A stretch of DNA of 64,000 nucleotides, from positions 372,001-436,000 of the forward strand of contig CAWAPQ010000002.1 in the NCBI GenBank assembly GCA_963783965.1, read 5' to 3'. Below, in pieces: positions 26,033 through 33,939 of the stretch. Below the pieces are notes generated by a model, which was not told the origin of the DNA, did not search any database, and saw only the letters and a program-made list of their open reading frames with translations. Both the position numbers and the translations under genes were made by a program. The stretch's first letter is position 1; each line of letters opens with the position of its first letter. This DNA is from Bog-473 sp963783965 (GTDB taxonomy: Bacteria > Actinomycetota > Acidimicrobiia > Acidimicrobiales > RAAP-2).

Positions 26033-26239
26033 CCGCCCGGCCCCCTCCCTCGACCCCACTTCCACTCCCCTGCCCACGGCTCGGCAGTATGCCGTGCCGC
26101 CGCCCCGCGCGTCGGGTGAGAGGAGCCCCCGGCGTGGTCGGCCCGTCGGGGGGCCGTCGGGGGCATGAAGCGGCGCCCACCTGGAGCCTGTGGCGCGCCC
26201 GCTGGGGGAACTCTGCGTGCCGCAGGGAGCGCGACCCCT

Positions 26240-26268
26240 TTGACCTGGGCTTTTAGGCAGCATTTAGA
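26240..26268 (+). promoter_or_regulatory. candidate sigma-70 type promoter for the export cluster
   Basis: In the 303-base gap 26033-26335, TTGACC (26240-26245) is followed after 17 bases by TTTAGA (26263-26268), giving a good -35 and a weak -10 (3 of 6). It lies about 70 bases before the ATG of the first adaptor gene. The rest of the gap, on the side of the divergent dehydrogenase gene, is GC-rich and shows no gene. Confidence 0.35.
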
Positions 26269-26335
26269 GAGAACCCCAAGCGGGCTCACAGCTGGGATTC
26301 TGCCTACTGTGAAATCACCGGTCTGAACTGGGCCC

Positions 26336-27685
26336 ATGGTGAAAACGGGAGCGATCGACGCGCCGGAAAGTCCAGTCGATCTGACTGAGGAACTGCCGCT
26401 CGACGACGAGAACGTCCTGGCGGCCGAGCCGCCATCGCTGTGGCGACGGTACCGCTGGCCCATCATCGGATTGGCGGTCGTCCTCGTCGCCGGGGCCGTC
26501 GGCCTGACGCTCTGGCTGACATCGGGCTCGTCGACGACGACCGGGCTCACGGTGACGACCGCCACGGTGAAGGCCACCACGGGCACCATCCAGCAGACGG
26601 TGGCCAGTTCGGGAACGCTCGAGCCGGCCAGCAGTGCCAGTCTGAACTTCGCCGTCTCCGGCACGGTGACCGGCGTGAACGTCAAGGCCGGCCAGACGGT
26701 GACCGCCGGGCAGGTGCTGGCCACCGTGGACACCACCGCGCTGACGCAGGAAGTGAACGCCGCCCAAGCCCAACTCACGGCGGCCGAGGACCGTCTCGAC
26801 AGCGACGAGTCGTCCGGCGCGTCGACCAGCGCCATCGATTCGGACCAGGCATCGGTGACGTCGGCCGAGTCCTCGTTGTCGACGGCGCAGACGAACCTCA
26901 ACGACGCGTCCCTCACGTCGACGATCGCCGGCACCGTGGCGTCGGTCAGCCTCACGACCGGCGAGCAGGTGACCGGGACCGGCTCGGGCTCCGGTGGCGG
27001 AGGCGGCGCCGACAGCGCGGCGTCGAGCGCCTCCAGCAGCGCGGCCTCCAGTGCCGACAGCGGGACGGGGTCGGGCTCATCGAGCGGCCAGATCGTCGTC
27101 ATCGGCACGGACTCCTACATCGTCAACGCCACGGTCGACGACACCGAAATCGGTGAGATCGCGGACGGGGATCAGGTCGACATCACCCCGACCGGCGCCA
27201 CCACTCCCGTCTACGGCACGGTGGGGTCGATCAGCCTGATCGGCAGTGAGAGCTCCGACGTCACCACCTTTCCGGTGGTCATCGACGTCACGGGCAACCC
27301 CACCGGCCTCTACGCCGGCGCGACTGCCTCTGTCAGCATCATCGTGAAGCAGCTCAACAACGTGACCGAGGTGCCCACGGGGGCGATCTCCTACGGCACG
27401 AACGGTCAGGCCACCGTCACGAAGGTGGTCAACGGGAGCCACGTCGTCACGAACGTGACGGTCGGCGCGGCGGAGAGCGGCGAGACCCAGATCACCAGCG
27501 GGGTCAAGGCCGGGGACAAGCTGCTCGAGCGCGAAGTCACCTTCAAGGCCCCTGGTGGCGGTGTCGGCAACATCTTGGGCGGCGGTGGGACAACCCGTCG
27601 GTTCGGCGGCGGGGGGTTCGGCGGGGCCGGTGCGGGCGGGTTCGGTGGCGGCGGCTTCACCGGTGGGAGTGGAGCGGGCAAATGA
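26336..27685 (+). CDS. HlyD/MacA-like membrane fusion (adaptor) protein with Gly-rich tail
   Basis: 449 residues: a cytoplasmic N-terminus, one membrane helix (about 41-61), then the split biotinyl-lipoyl motifs TVASSGTLEPASSASLNFAV and STIAGTVASVSLTTGEQV around a helical hairpin (about 130-195), a beta-barrel part, and a glycine-rich tail with repeated GGGGF/GGF units (about 405-449). In monoderm bacteria such proteins pair with MacB-like ABC transporters (YknX type). The stop overlaps the ATPase ATG. A Gly/Ser-rich insertion (about 218-250) interrupts the lipoyl half. Confidence 0.8.
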   Translation: MVKTGAIDAPESPVDLTEELPLDDENVLAAEPPSLWRRYRWPIIGLAVVLVAGAVGLTLWLTSGSSTTTGLTVTTATVKATTGTIQQTVASSGTLEPASSASLNFAVSGTVTGVNVKAGQTVTAGQVLATVDTTALTQEVNAAQAQLTAAEDRLDSDESSGASTSAIDSDQASVTSAESSLSTAQTNLNDASLTSTIAGTVASVSLTTGEQVTGTGSGSGGGGGADSAASSASSSAASSADSGTGSGSSSGQIVVIGTDSYIVNATVDDTEIGEIADGDQVDITPTGATTPVYGTVGSISLIGSESSDVTTFPVVIDVTGNPTGLYAGATASVSIIVKQLNNVTEVPTGAISYGTNGQATVTKVVNGSHVVTNVTVGAAESGETQITSGVKAGDKLLEREVTFKAPGGGVGNILGGGGTTRRFGGGGFGGAGAGGFGGGGFTGGSGAGK

Positions 27686-28419
27686 CCCTCACTCCCCCGC
27701 TGGGGACTTCCCCCGTCCGGGACGCGGTCATCGAACTGGAGCGGGTGACCAAGGTCTACCGGACCGGCACCATCAGCGTGGCCGCGCTCCGGGGCGTCAG
27801 CCTGTCCATCGAGCAGGGCGAGTACGTCGCCATCATCGGGCCCTCGGGCTCGGGCAAGTCGACCCTCATGCACATTCTCGGCTGCCTCGACGTGCCCAGC
27901 TCCGGTCAGTACCACCTGGCCGGTGAGGACGTCAGCGACATGAGCGAGACGGCATTGGCCGAGGTGCGGAACCGGCGTATCGGCTTCGTCTTCCAGCAGT
28001 TCAACCTGTTGCCGTCCATGACGGCCTGGCAGAACGTCGAGCTTCCGATGGTCTACGCCGGCGTGCCCCGGTCCACCCGCAAGGAGCAGGCCATGGAGGC
28101 ACTGGGCCGCGTGGGCTTGGCGGGCCGCGTCAATCACCGGCCCGGTGAGCTGTCGGGCGGCCAGCAGCAGCGTGTCGCCGTCGCCCGGGCGCTGGTCACC
28201 GAACCCGACCTGATTCTGGCGGACGAACCCACGGGGAACCTGGACTCCAAGTCGGCCGCGGATGTGCTGCGCCTGATGGGCGAGCTGCACGAGGCCGGCC
28301 GCACGCTCGTCCTGATCACGCACGACGTCGAGGTGGCGTCGGCCGCCGGTCGCGTGGTGGGCATCCGTGACGGGCTCTTGACGGAGAACGACCAGCGCTA
28401 CCTGGAAAGCGTGCGGTGA
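27682..28419 (+). CDS. MacB/LolD-like ABC transporter ATP-binding protein
   Basis: 245 residues. Walker A GPSGSGKST, Q-loop FVFQQFNLLPSMTAWQNVELPMVYAG, signature LSGGQQQRVAVARAL, Walker B LILADEPTGNLD and the H-loop ITHD are all intact. The FNLLP and ELPMVYAGVP segments are typical of the MacB/YknY group of mechanotransmission exporters. The ATG overlaps the adaptor stop and the stop overlaps the permease GTG, so the three are one translational unit. Confidence 0.92.
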   Translation: MTLTPPLGTSPVRDAVIELERVTKVYRTGTISVAALRGVSLSIEQGEYVAIIGPSGSGKSTLMHILGCLDVPSSGQYHLAGEDVSDMSETALAEVRNRRIGFVFQQFNLLPSMTAWQNVELPMVYAGVPRSTRKEQAMEALGRVGLAGRVNHRPGELSGGQQQRVAVARALVTEPDLILADEPTGNLDSKSAADVLRLMGELHEAGRTLVLITHDVEVASAAGRVVGIRDGLLTENDQRYLESVR

Positions 28420-29660
28420 GCTGGCTCGAGACGCTCCGCACCGGCGTCAACGGGGTCCGCAGCCACCGGTTGCGTTCCTTCCTGACCGTCCTCGGCATCC
28501 TGATCGGCATTGCCGGCGTGATCATCGCGGTGGGTCTGGGCGAGGGCGCCTCGGGTGAGGTCACCTCCGAGATCAATGCACTGGGCTCCAACGTCCTCAC
28601 CATCACGCCGGGCAGCACCACGTCCACGTCGGGCATTCGCGGTGCGCTCGGCTCGGCCTCCACGCTGACCATGTCGGACGTGTCCGCCCTCGCCTCCCCC
28701 ATCGACGCGCCCGACATCAAGGCGGTAGCCGGCATCACCTCGTCCTCCGAGGTCCTGACGGCCGGGAGCGAGACGGCCACGACGACCGTACAGGGCACGA
28801 CGCCGTCGTGGCTCACCGTACGGGGACGCACGGTCGCCCAGGGCCGCTTCCTCGACAATCAGGACGTGCAGGACCACGCTGCATCGGTCGTCCTGGGCGA
28901 GACGACGGCGTCCGAGCTCTTCAGTCGAGAGGATCCGGTCGGCCAGACCGTCGACGTGAACGGTGTACCCCTCACCGTCGTGGGCGTGCTGACGTCCACC
29001 GGCTCGTCCACATCGTCGTCGAGCACCACGGACCCCGACGACACCGCGATCATCCCCATCACGACGGGGGCGGAGCGCATCTTCGGTGGAACCTCGCGCA
29101 ACTCGGTCAGCTCCATTGCCGTCCAGGCCCGTTCGTCGAGCGACCTGACCGGGGCCTACCAGGAGGCGGATCACCTGCTGCTGCAACTGCACGGGATCAC
29201 GGATGCCGCCGATGCCGACTTCACGATCACCTCGCAGGCCTCGCTCATTGCCGCCAACACGTCGGTGGACCACACGCTGACCATCCTGTTGGGTGGGATC
29301 GCCGCCATCTCGCTCATCGTGGGTGGCATCGGCGTCATGAACATCATGCTGGTGTCGGTCACCGAGCGCGTCCGTGAGATCGGGTTGCGCAAGGCGCTCG
29401 GTGCCACGCCGCGGGTCATCCGCCGCCAGTTCCTCGTCGAGGCGTCGGTGCTCGGACTGGTCGGCGGGTTGTTGGGCGTGCTGGCGGGCTTGCTCGGCGT
29501 GGTGTGGCTCCCCGGTCTCATCGGAGACCCCATCTCGTCCAGCCCGACGGCAGCCGTGGGCGCTCTGGTCATCGCGCTGGCCATCGGCGTTCTTTTCGGG
29601 GTCTATCCCGCCAGTCGGGCCGCCACCCTCGCCCCCATCGACGCCCTGCGCAGCGAGTGA
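28416..29660 (+). CDS. MacB-like ABC transporter permease (FtsX domain)
   Basis: 414 residues with the MacB layout: one N-terminal helix (about 22-44), a large extracytoplasmic domain (about 45-285), then three C-terminal helices in an FtsX domain. GVRSHRLRSFLTVLGILIGI at the start and VGGIGVMNIMLVSVTERVREIGLRKALGATP before the last helices are diagnostic. It is driven by the preceding ATPase and works with the adaptor proteins to move a substrate across or out of the membrane. The substrate is unknown. Confidence 0.92.
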   Translation: MSWLETLRTGVNGVRSHRLRSFLTVLGILIGIAGVIIAVGLGEGASGEVTSEINALGSNVLTITPGSTTSTSGIRGALGSASTLTMSDVSALASPIDAPDIKAVAGITSSSEVLTAGSETATTTVQGTTPSWLTVRGRTVAQGRFLDNQDVQDHAASVVLGETTASELFSREDPVGQTVDVNGVPLTVVGVLTSTGSSTSSSSTTDPDDTAIIPITTGAERIFGGTSRNSVSSIAVQARSSSDLTGAYQEADHLLLQLHGITDAADADFTITSQASLIAANTSVDHTLTILLGGIAAISLIVGGIGVMNIMLVSVTERVREIGLRKALGATPRVIRRQFLVEASVLGLVGGLLGVLAGLLGVVWLPGLIGDPISSSPTAAVGALVIALAIGVLFGVYPASRAATLAPIDALRSE

Positions 29661-29719
29661 TTCCCATGCACAGAACGTCGCACACCACAACAGTTGAAAG
29701 AGAAAGAGGAAACAGGACG

Positions 29720-30691
29720 ATGCAGTCACTGACCAGCCGGAGCAGCAACCGTCGGCGCCTCATGCGCCTCGCCGGCACGGGCGCCACCGCGCTCCTGGCC
29801 GCCACCGCCGTGTCGTCGGCCGCAGGAGCGGCCAGCACGCCGGCCAACGCTCCCATCGGAGCTACGGGCAGCGTGGCCGCCCTCACTGCGTCGAGCATGG
29901 AGGTCCAGAGCCAGAGCTCCGGGCAGACCACGGTGAACTGGACGACGTCCACCACCTTCTCCAAATCGGTGACCGAGGCGGTCAGCGCGTTGGCAAGCGG
30001 TGATTGCGTCACCGTCAGCGGGACGCCCTCCAAGAAATCCAAGACGACCATCGCGGCGCGCACCATCACGGTGAGCACAGCCAGCTCGTCGGGGTCGTGC
30101 AGCGCATTCGGTGCTCGCGGCGCCGCCTCGGGCGCCGGCGCCGGAGGACCAGGCGGATTCGGCTTCCGCGCTCGCGGCGGCGCCGGTGGCGCGGGAAGCG
30201 CCGAGGGCGGGACGCGTCCGAGCTTCGGCAGTGGTGCCAGCGGCGGTGGAGCATCCAACTTCCGCAAGGCCCTGGCCAACCTGGCCATTGCGTCGGGCAA
30301 GGTGACGGGCGTCAGCGGTTCCACGGTCACGGTGTCGGGCATCAGCGTGAGCCCGGGCCAGTTCCCAAGGGGGACGACGAAGTCCTCGTCGAAGAGCAAG
30401 AAGCCCGCCACGCCCAAGACCAAGACGGAGACACTCACGATCACCACGTCGAGCTCGACCACGGTCGGTGCCACCCAAACGGCTGCGGCGACTGACCTCG
30501 CGGTTGGCGATTGCGTCAGTGCCTTCGGCCCGGCGGCGACCAACGGCTCCGTGACGGCGACGACCGTGCGCATCACGGCGACGAGCGGCACCTGCAGCAG
30601 CGGGTTCGGTCGATTCGGCGGCGGCGGCTTCGGTGGTCCCGGCGGCGGGGGCGGCTTCGGTGGTCCCGGCGGCGGAGGTACCGGTGCCTAA
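29720..30691 (+). CDS. secreted protein with two beta-type modules (DUF5666-like) and Gly-rich segments
   Basis: 323 residues. A signal peptide (RRRLMRLAGTGATALLAATAVSSAAGA) is followed by two similar modules: GSVAALTASSMEVQSQSSGQTTVNWTTST with SGDCVTVSG, and GKVTGVSGSTVTVSGISV with VGDCVSAFG. That repeat pattern resembles DUF5666. A Gly/Ala-rich linker (about 135-180) and a tail of GGFGGPGGGG units complete it. The ATG at 29720 follows AGAGGAAACAGGA. Placed between permease and second adaptor, it may be an exported partner or cargo of the transporter. Confidence 0.7.
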   Translation: MQSLTSRSSNRRRLMRLAGTGATALLAATAVSSAAGAASTPANAPIGATGSVAALTASSMEVQSQSSGQTTVNWTTSTTFSKSVTEAVSALASGDCVTVSGTPSKKSKTTIAARTITVSTASSSGSCSAFGARGAASGAGAGGPGGFGFRARGGAGGAGSAEGGTRPSFGSGASGGGASNFRKALANLAIASGKVTGVSGSTVTVSGISVSPGQFPRGTTKSSSKSKKPATPKTKTETLTITTSSSTTVGATQTAAATDLAVGDCVSAFGPAATNGSVTATTVRITATSGTCSSGFGRFGGGGFGGPGGGGGFGGPGGGGTGA

Positions 30692-32429
30692 GTCGGGCTC
30701 ACGCTCGGGCTGGGGCCGTGCCGGTCACCGGCGCGCCGTGCTGGTCGGTGGCGTCGTCGCTGTCGTCGTGCTCGGTGGCGGCGTGGCCGCCTGGGCCGAG
30801 GTCGGCAGCAGCGCCGCCGGCTACCGCATGGCCACGGTGACCCGGGCCGACATCGGGACGACCCTCAGTGTCGTCGGCAACGTCGAACCCGTCAGCGACG
30901 CCGCAGCATCGTTCCAGGTGGCCGGTCAGGTCGCCACCGTGACGGTGACGCCCGGTCAGCAGGTCATGGCCGGGCAGACCCTGGGCACGCTCAGTACGAC
31001 CGCGCTGAGCGAGTCCGTTTCGTCCGCTCAGTCCACCGTGGCGGCCGACGAGGCCAAGCTCGTCGAGGACGAGGAGTCGCAGGCGAGCGCTGCGTCGTCG
31101 TCTTCGTCTTCGGCCTCCAAGTCCCCTGCCTCGACCCCGACGTCCACCACGACGACGACGCCCACGCGCGGCACGTCGGGGGGCCAGAACGCCACCGTCA
31201 CCGCCGACCAGAGCACGTTGACGGCCGACGAGTCGACCTTGTCCACGGATCAGCACAAGGAGGCGGCCGACCTGGTCCAGGCTCAGAGCGACTGCACCAG
31301 CGCGAACACGAGCACCACCGCCGGCCAGGCCACGTGCGAGGCCGCGCTCCAGACTGTCTCCGCCGACGAGCAGCAGGTCTCCAAGGATCAGACCACTGTG
31401 TCGAAGGACGAGACGGCGCTCGGCCAGGCCCTCGCGGCCGAGTCCTCTGGCGGTGGCTCTTCGACCTCTTCGACGACCGACACCGGCTCCGGTAACTCCG
31501 GCTCTGGGCCCACGCAGGGCGGCCACGCCCTCGCTGCGGCCGACGGAGACGCCGGCAACACCGGCAGCGGCTCGGGCTCCGCCGCCACGGGTACCGGCTC
31601 GGATGCATCGGCCACCGGCTCCGGTTCGTCCGGAGGCAACAGCGACACACCCGCGCAGATCGCGTCGGATCAGGCCAACATCGATTCAGCCGAGGCCGAT
31701 CTCACCAATGCCGAGCAGTCGCTCAACGAGGCCACCCTGAACAGCCCGATCAGCGGCACCGTGGTCTCCGTGGCCATCGCGGCGGGCGACACCGTCAGTG
31801 CCGACTCCAGCACGGACATCGTCACCATCATCGGCACCAAGTCCTACGAGGTCGAGGGCACCCTCGACAGCTCGCAGGTTCCCTCGGTCAAGGTGGGTCA
31901 GAGTGCCACTGTTCAGGTCGACGGCGCGAACGGCTCCCTGGACGGCACCGTCTCCCAGGTCGGGCCGGTCCAGTCCAGCGACGGGGACTACACCTACCCG
32001 GTGGTGGTCGACCTGCCGGCGACCAACGACACGCTCTTCACCGGTTCGACGGCCAACCTCGTGATCGACACCGGGTCGGTGTCCAACGTGGTGGCCGTTC
32101 CCACCTCGGCCGTCGAGACCGCGGGCACGCGCACCTATGTCCTCGAGTTCGACAAGGGTGTGCTGACCAGAAAAGTCATCAAGGTTGGGATGGTGGGTGA
32201 CACCTACACGCAGGTCGTGTCCGGCCTGAGCAGCGGCCAGAGCGTCGTCCTCGCCGACTACGCCGAGGCCGTCCCCTCCTCCAACACCGATCTCACCAAC
32301 GCCCTGGGTGGCGGTGGGGGCTTCGGCGGTGCCGGCTCGTTCTTCGGCGGCGGCGGATTCCGCAGCCGCATCAGCGGCGGTGTCGGCGGCGCAGGCGGCG
32401 GTTTCGGGAACGTCAGCGTCAACCCCTGA
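30684..32429 (+). CDS. second HlyD/MacA-like adaptor protein, enlarged, with Gly-rich tail
   Basis: 581 residues. One membrane helix (about 14-36), lipoyl half VVGNVEPVSDAAASFQVAGQV, a long helical hairpin region (about 115-340) interrupted by Ser/Thr/Gly-rich inserts, the second lipoyl half NSPISGTVVSVAIAAGDTV, a beta-barrel, and a Gly-rich tail (GGGGGFGGAGSFFGGGGF). The GTG at 30684 overlaps the upstream stop, so it is coupled to the secreted protein. Two adaptors in one cluster are unusual. The hairpin has a Cys pair (DCTSANTSTTAGQATCE). Confidence 0.75.
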   Translation: MPKSGSRSGWGRAGHRRAVLVGGVVAVVVLGGGVAAWAEVGSSAAGYRMATVTRADIGTTLSVVGNVEPVSDAAASFQVAGQVATVTVTPGQQVMAGQTLGTLSTTALSESVSSAQSTVAADEAKLVEDEESQASAASSSSSSASKSPASTPTSTTTTTPTRGTSGGQNATVTADQSTLTADESTLSTDQHKEAADLVQAQSDCTSANTSTTAGQATCEAALQTVSADEQQVSKDQTTVSKDETALGQALAAESSGGGSSTSSTTDTGSGNSGSGPTQGGHALAAADGDAGNTGSGSGSAATGTGSDASATGSGSSGGNSDTPAQIASDQANIDSAEADLTNAEQSLNEATLNSPISGTVVSVAIAAGDTVSADSSTDIVTIIGTKSYEVEGTLDSSQVPSVKVGQSATVQVDGANGSLDGTVSQVGPVQSSDGDYTYPVVVDLPATNDTLFTGSTANLVIDTGSVSNVVAVPTSAVETAGTRTYVLEFDKGVLTRKVIKVGMVGDTYTQVVSGLSSGQSVVLADYAEAVPSSNTDLTNALGGGGGFGGAGSFFGGGGFRSRISGGVGGAGGGFGNVSVNP

Positions 32430-32434
32430 GCGAA

Positions 32435-32462
32435 GGGGCCGGCCCAGCGGTCACACGGCCCC
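32435..32462 (+). terminator. candidate hairpin after the export cluster
   Basis: GGGGCCG (32435-32441) and CGGCCCC (32456-32462) form a perfect 7-bp stem with a 14-base loop right after the second adaptor stop. There is no T tract, so a factor-independent role is uncertain. Confidence 0.3.
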
Positions 32463-32480
32463 GGGCGATACGGTGGAAAC

Positions 32481-32915
32481 GTGACATCGATACGCCTCGA
32501 TCAGCTGAACCTCGTCGTGCACGACGTCGAGGCGAGCCGTGCCTTCTACGCGCGCCTCGGCCTCGATTTCGGTGACGACCGGGACCCTGTCTGGGACGCG
32601 CATCACGTCTCCGCCCGGCAGGGAGAGACCACCCCCATCGACGTCGACCTCGACAGCGAGACGTTCGCAGCCAAGTGGAACGAGGGCGGATCCGGTCGGC
32701 GCGGGACCATTCTCGGGTTCAAGGTGGACACCCGGGAGGCGGTCGACGCTCTGGTGGACTCCCTGGTTGCCGAAGGCGTGGCGGTGCAGCAGGAGCCGTA
32801 CGACGCCTTCTGGGGTGCCCGCTACGCCGTCGTCAGCGATCCCGATGGCAACGGCGTCGGGATCATGAGCCCGATCGACGCGGCCCAGAGGCGCGACGAG
32901 CCCGCCCCCTCGTGA
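32481..32915 (+). CDS. VOC superfamily (glyoxalase-like) protein
   Basis: 144 residues. IRLDQLNLVVHDVEASRAFYARLGLDF is a typical VOC N-terminus and YAVVSDPDGNGVGIMSP the C-terminal metal-ligand segment. Single-domain pair of beta-alpha-beta-beta-beta modules, about the size of glyoxalase-fold stress proteins. The GTG start is 51 bases after the adaptor stop. The TGA overlaps the pyrophosphatase GTG. Function within the family is unknown. Confidence 0.8.
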   Translation: MTSIRLDQLNLVVHDVEASRAFYARLGLDFGDDRDPVWDAHHVSARQGETTPIDVDLDSETFAAKWNEGGSGRRGTILGFKVDTREAVDALVDSLVAEGVAVQQEPYDAFWGARYAVVSDPDGNGVGIMSPIDAAQRRDEPAPS

Positions 32916-33418
32916 GCCTTCCTCCGGACGAGGCCATCGACGTCGTGGTCGAGATCCCCACTGGGAGCCGCAACAAGTACGAGTACGACCACGAGCAGCA
33001 CGTGATCCGACTGGACCGCCGCCTCTTCACCGCCACCGCCTATCCGGCGGACTACGGCTTCGTCCCCGACACCCTCGCCGGCGACGGAGACCCCCTCGAC
33101 GCGCTGGTCCTCGTGACCGACCCCACCTTCCCCGGCTGTGTCGTGCGGGTCCGCATCCTGGGCATGTTCTCCATGCGCGACGAGAAGGGGGTGGACGCCA
33201 AACTGATCTGCGTCCTCGAGCACGACCCCCAGTGGGACGGCGCCAACGACATCGATGATGTGCCTCAGCACCTGCGCAACGAGATCGCGCACTTCTTCAG
33301 CATCTACAAGGACCTCGAGCCCGAGAAGTCGGTGGAGGTCCAGGGCTTCGCGGACCGGGCCGGCGCGCTGGCCGAACTCGAGTCGTGCCAGATCGCCTAC
33401 CGTGCGGTCGGGACCTAG
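32912..33418 (+). CDS. ppa: inorganic pyrophosphatase (family I)
   Basis: 168 residues. The catalytic loop DGDPLDALVL with its Asp cluster, preceded by YPADYGFVPDTLAGDG, and VVEIPTGSRNKYEYD at the N-terminus are the hallmarks of family I pyrophosphatase. It hydrolyses pyrophosphate to drive biosynthesis. The GTG at 32912 (MSLPPDEAIDVVVEIP) overlaps the VOC stop by 4 bases, which fixes the start although the frame is open further upstream. The enzyme is a known fluoride target, a loose link to the crcB genes elsewhere in the window. Confidence 0.95.
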   Translation: MSLPPDEAIDVVVEIPTGSRNKYEYDHEQHVIRLDRRLFTATAYPADYGFVPDTLAGDGDPLDALVLVTDPTFPGCVVRVRILGMFSMRDEKGVDAKLICVLEHDPQWDGANDIDDVPQHLRNEIAHFFSIYKDLEPEKSVEVQGFADRAGALAELESCQIAYRAVGT

Positions 33419-33435
33419 GAGAGGGAGGGACGACC

Positions 33436-33939
33436 ATGCCGTTTCCGCGTGACGAAGTGCAGGCCACCGTGGAGCGCTACCACACGCTGCGTGAGCGCAT
33501 CGACGAGGGGCTCGAGCCCGACGCCTTCGGCGTCCTGGCCGACTTCTACACCGAGGATGCCGTGTACATCGACGGCGCCTGGGGCCGCATCGAGGGTCGC
33601 GACGCCATCGCCCACTGGCTGGTGGACTCCATGCTGGGCATGGACGACTGGAAGTTCCCGATCGAGTTCACGGCCATCGAGGGCAACGACGTCGTGGTCA
33701 AGTGGACCCAGATCATGCCGAGGACCAGGCCTGACGGGACGCCCTACCGGCAGTCGGGCTACTCGCGCCTGATCTACGCCGGCGACGGGAAGTTCTCCTA
33801 CGAGGAGGACACGTACAACATGGCCCACGTGCTCGAGGACATCGAGGCCAGCGGGTGGACGCCGAACGGCTCCATGAACGTGCCGCCCGCCCACCCCGAC
33901 CGGAACTTCGACATCCCGCCGGGCGCCGTCGTCAACTAG
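33436..33939 (+). CDS. SnoaL/NTF2-like protein
   Basis: 167 residues. LADFYTEDAVYIDGAWGRIEGRDAIAHWLVDSMLGMDDWKFP matches the SnoaL-type NTF2 fold (ligand-binding cone with an acidic site), and the remaining strands VVVKWTQIMPRT and YSRLIYAGDGKFSYEEDTYN complete it. Such proteins act as small-molecule isomerases, cyclases or binding partners; no function can be assigned here. The ATG at 33436 follows GAGAGGGAGG. The stop overlaps the convergent htrA stop. Confidence 0.75.
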   Translation: MPFPRDEVQATVERYHTLRERIDEGLEPDAFGVLADFYTEDAVYIDGAWGRIEGRDAIAHWLVDSMLGMDDWKFPIEFTAIEGNDVVVKWTQIMPRTRPDGTPYRQSGYSRLIYAGDGKFSYEEDTYNMAHVLEDIEASGWTPNGSMNVPPAHPDRNFDIPPGAVVN

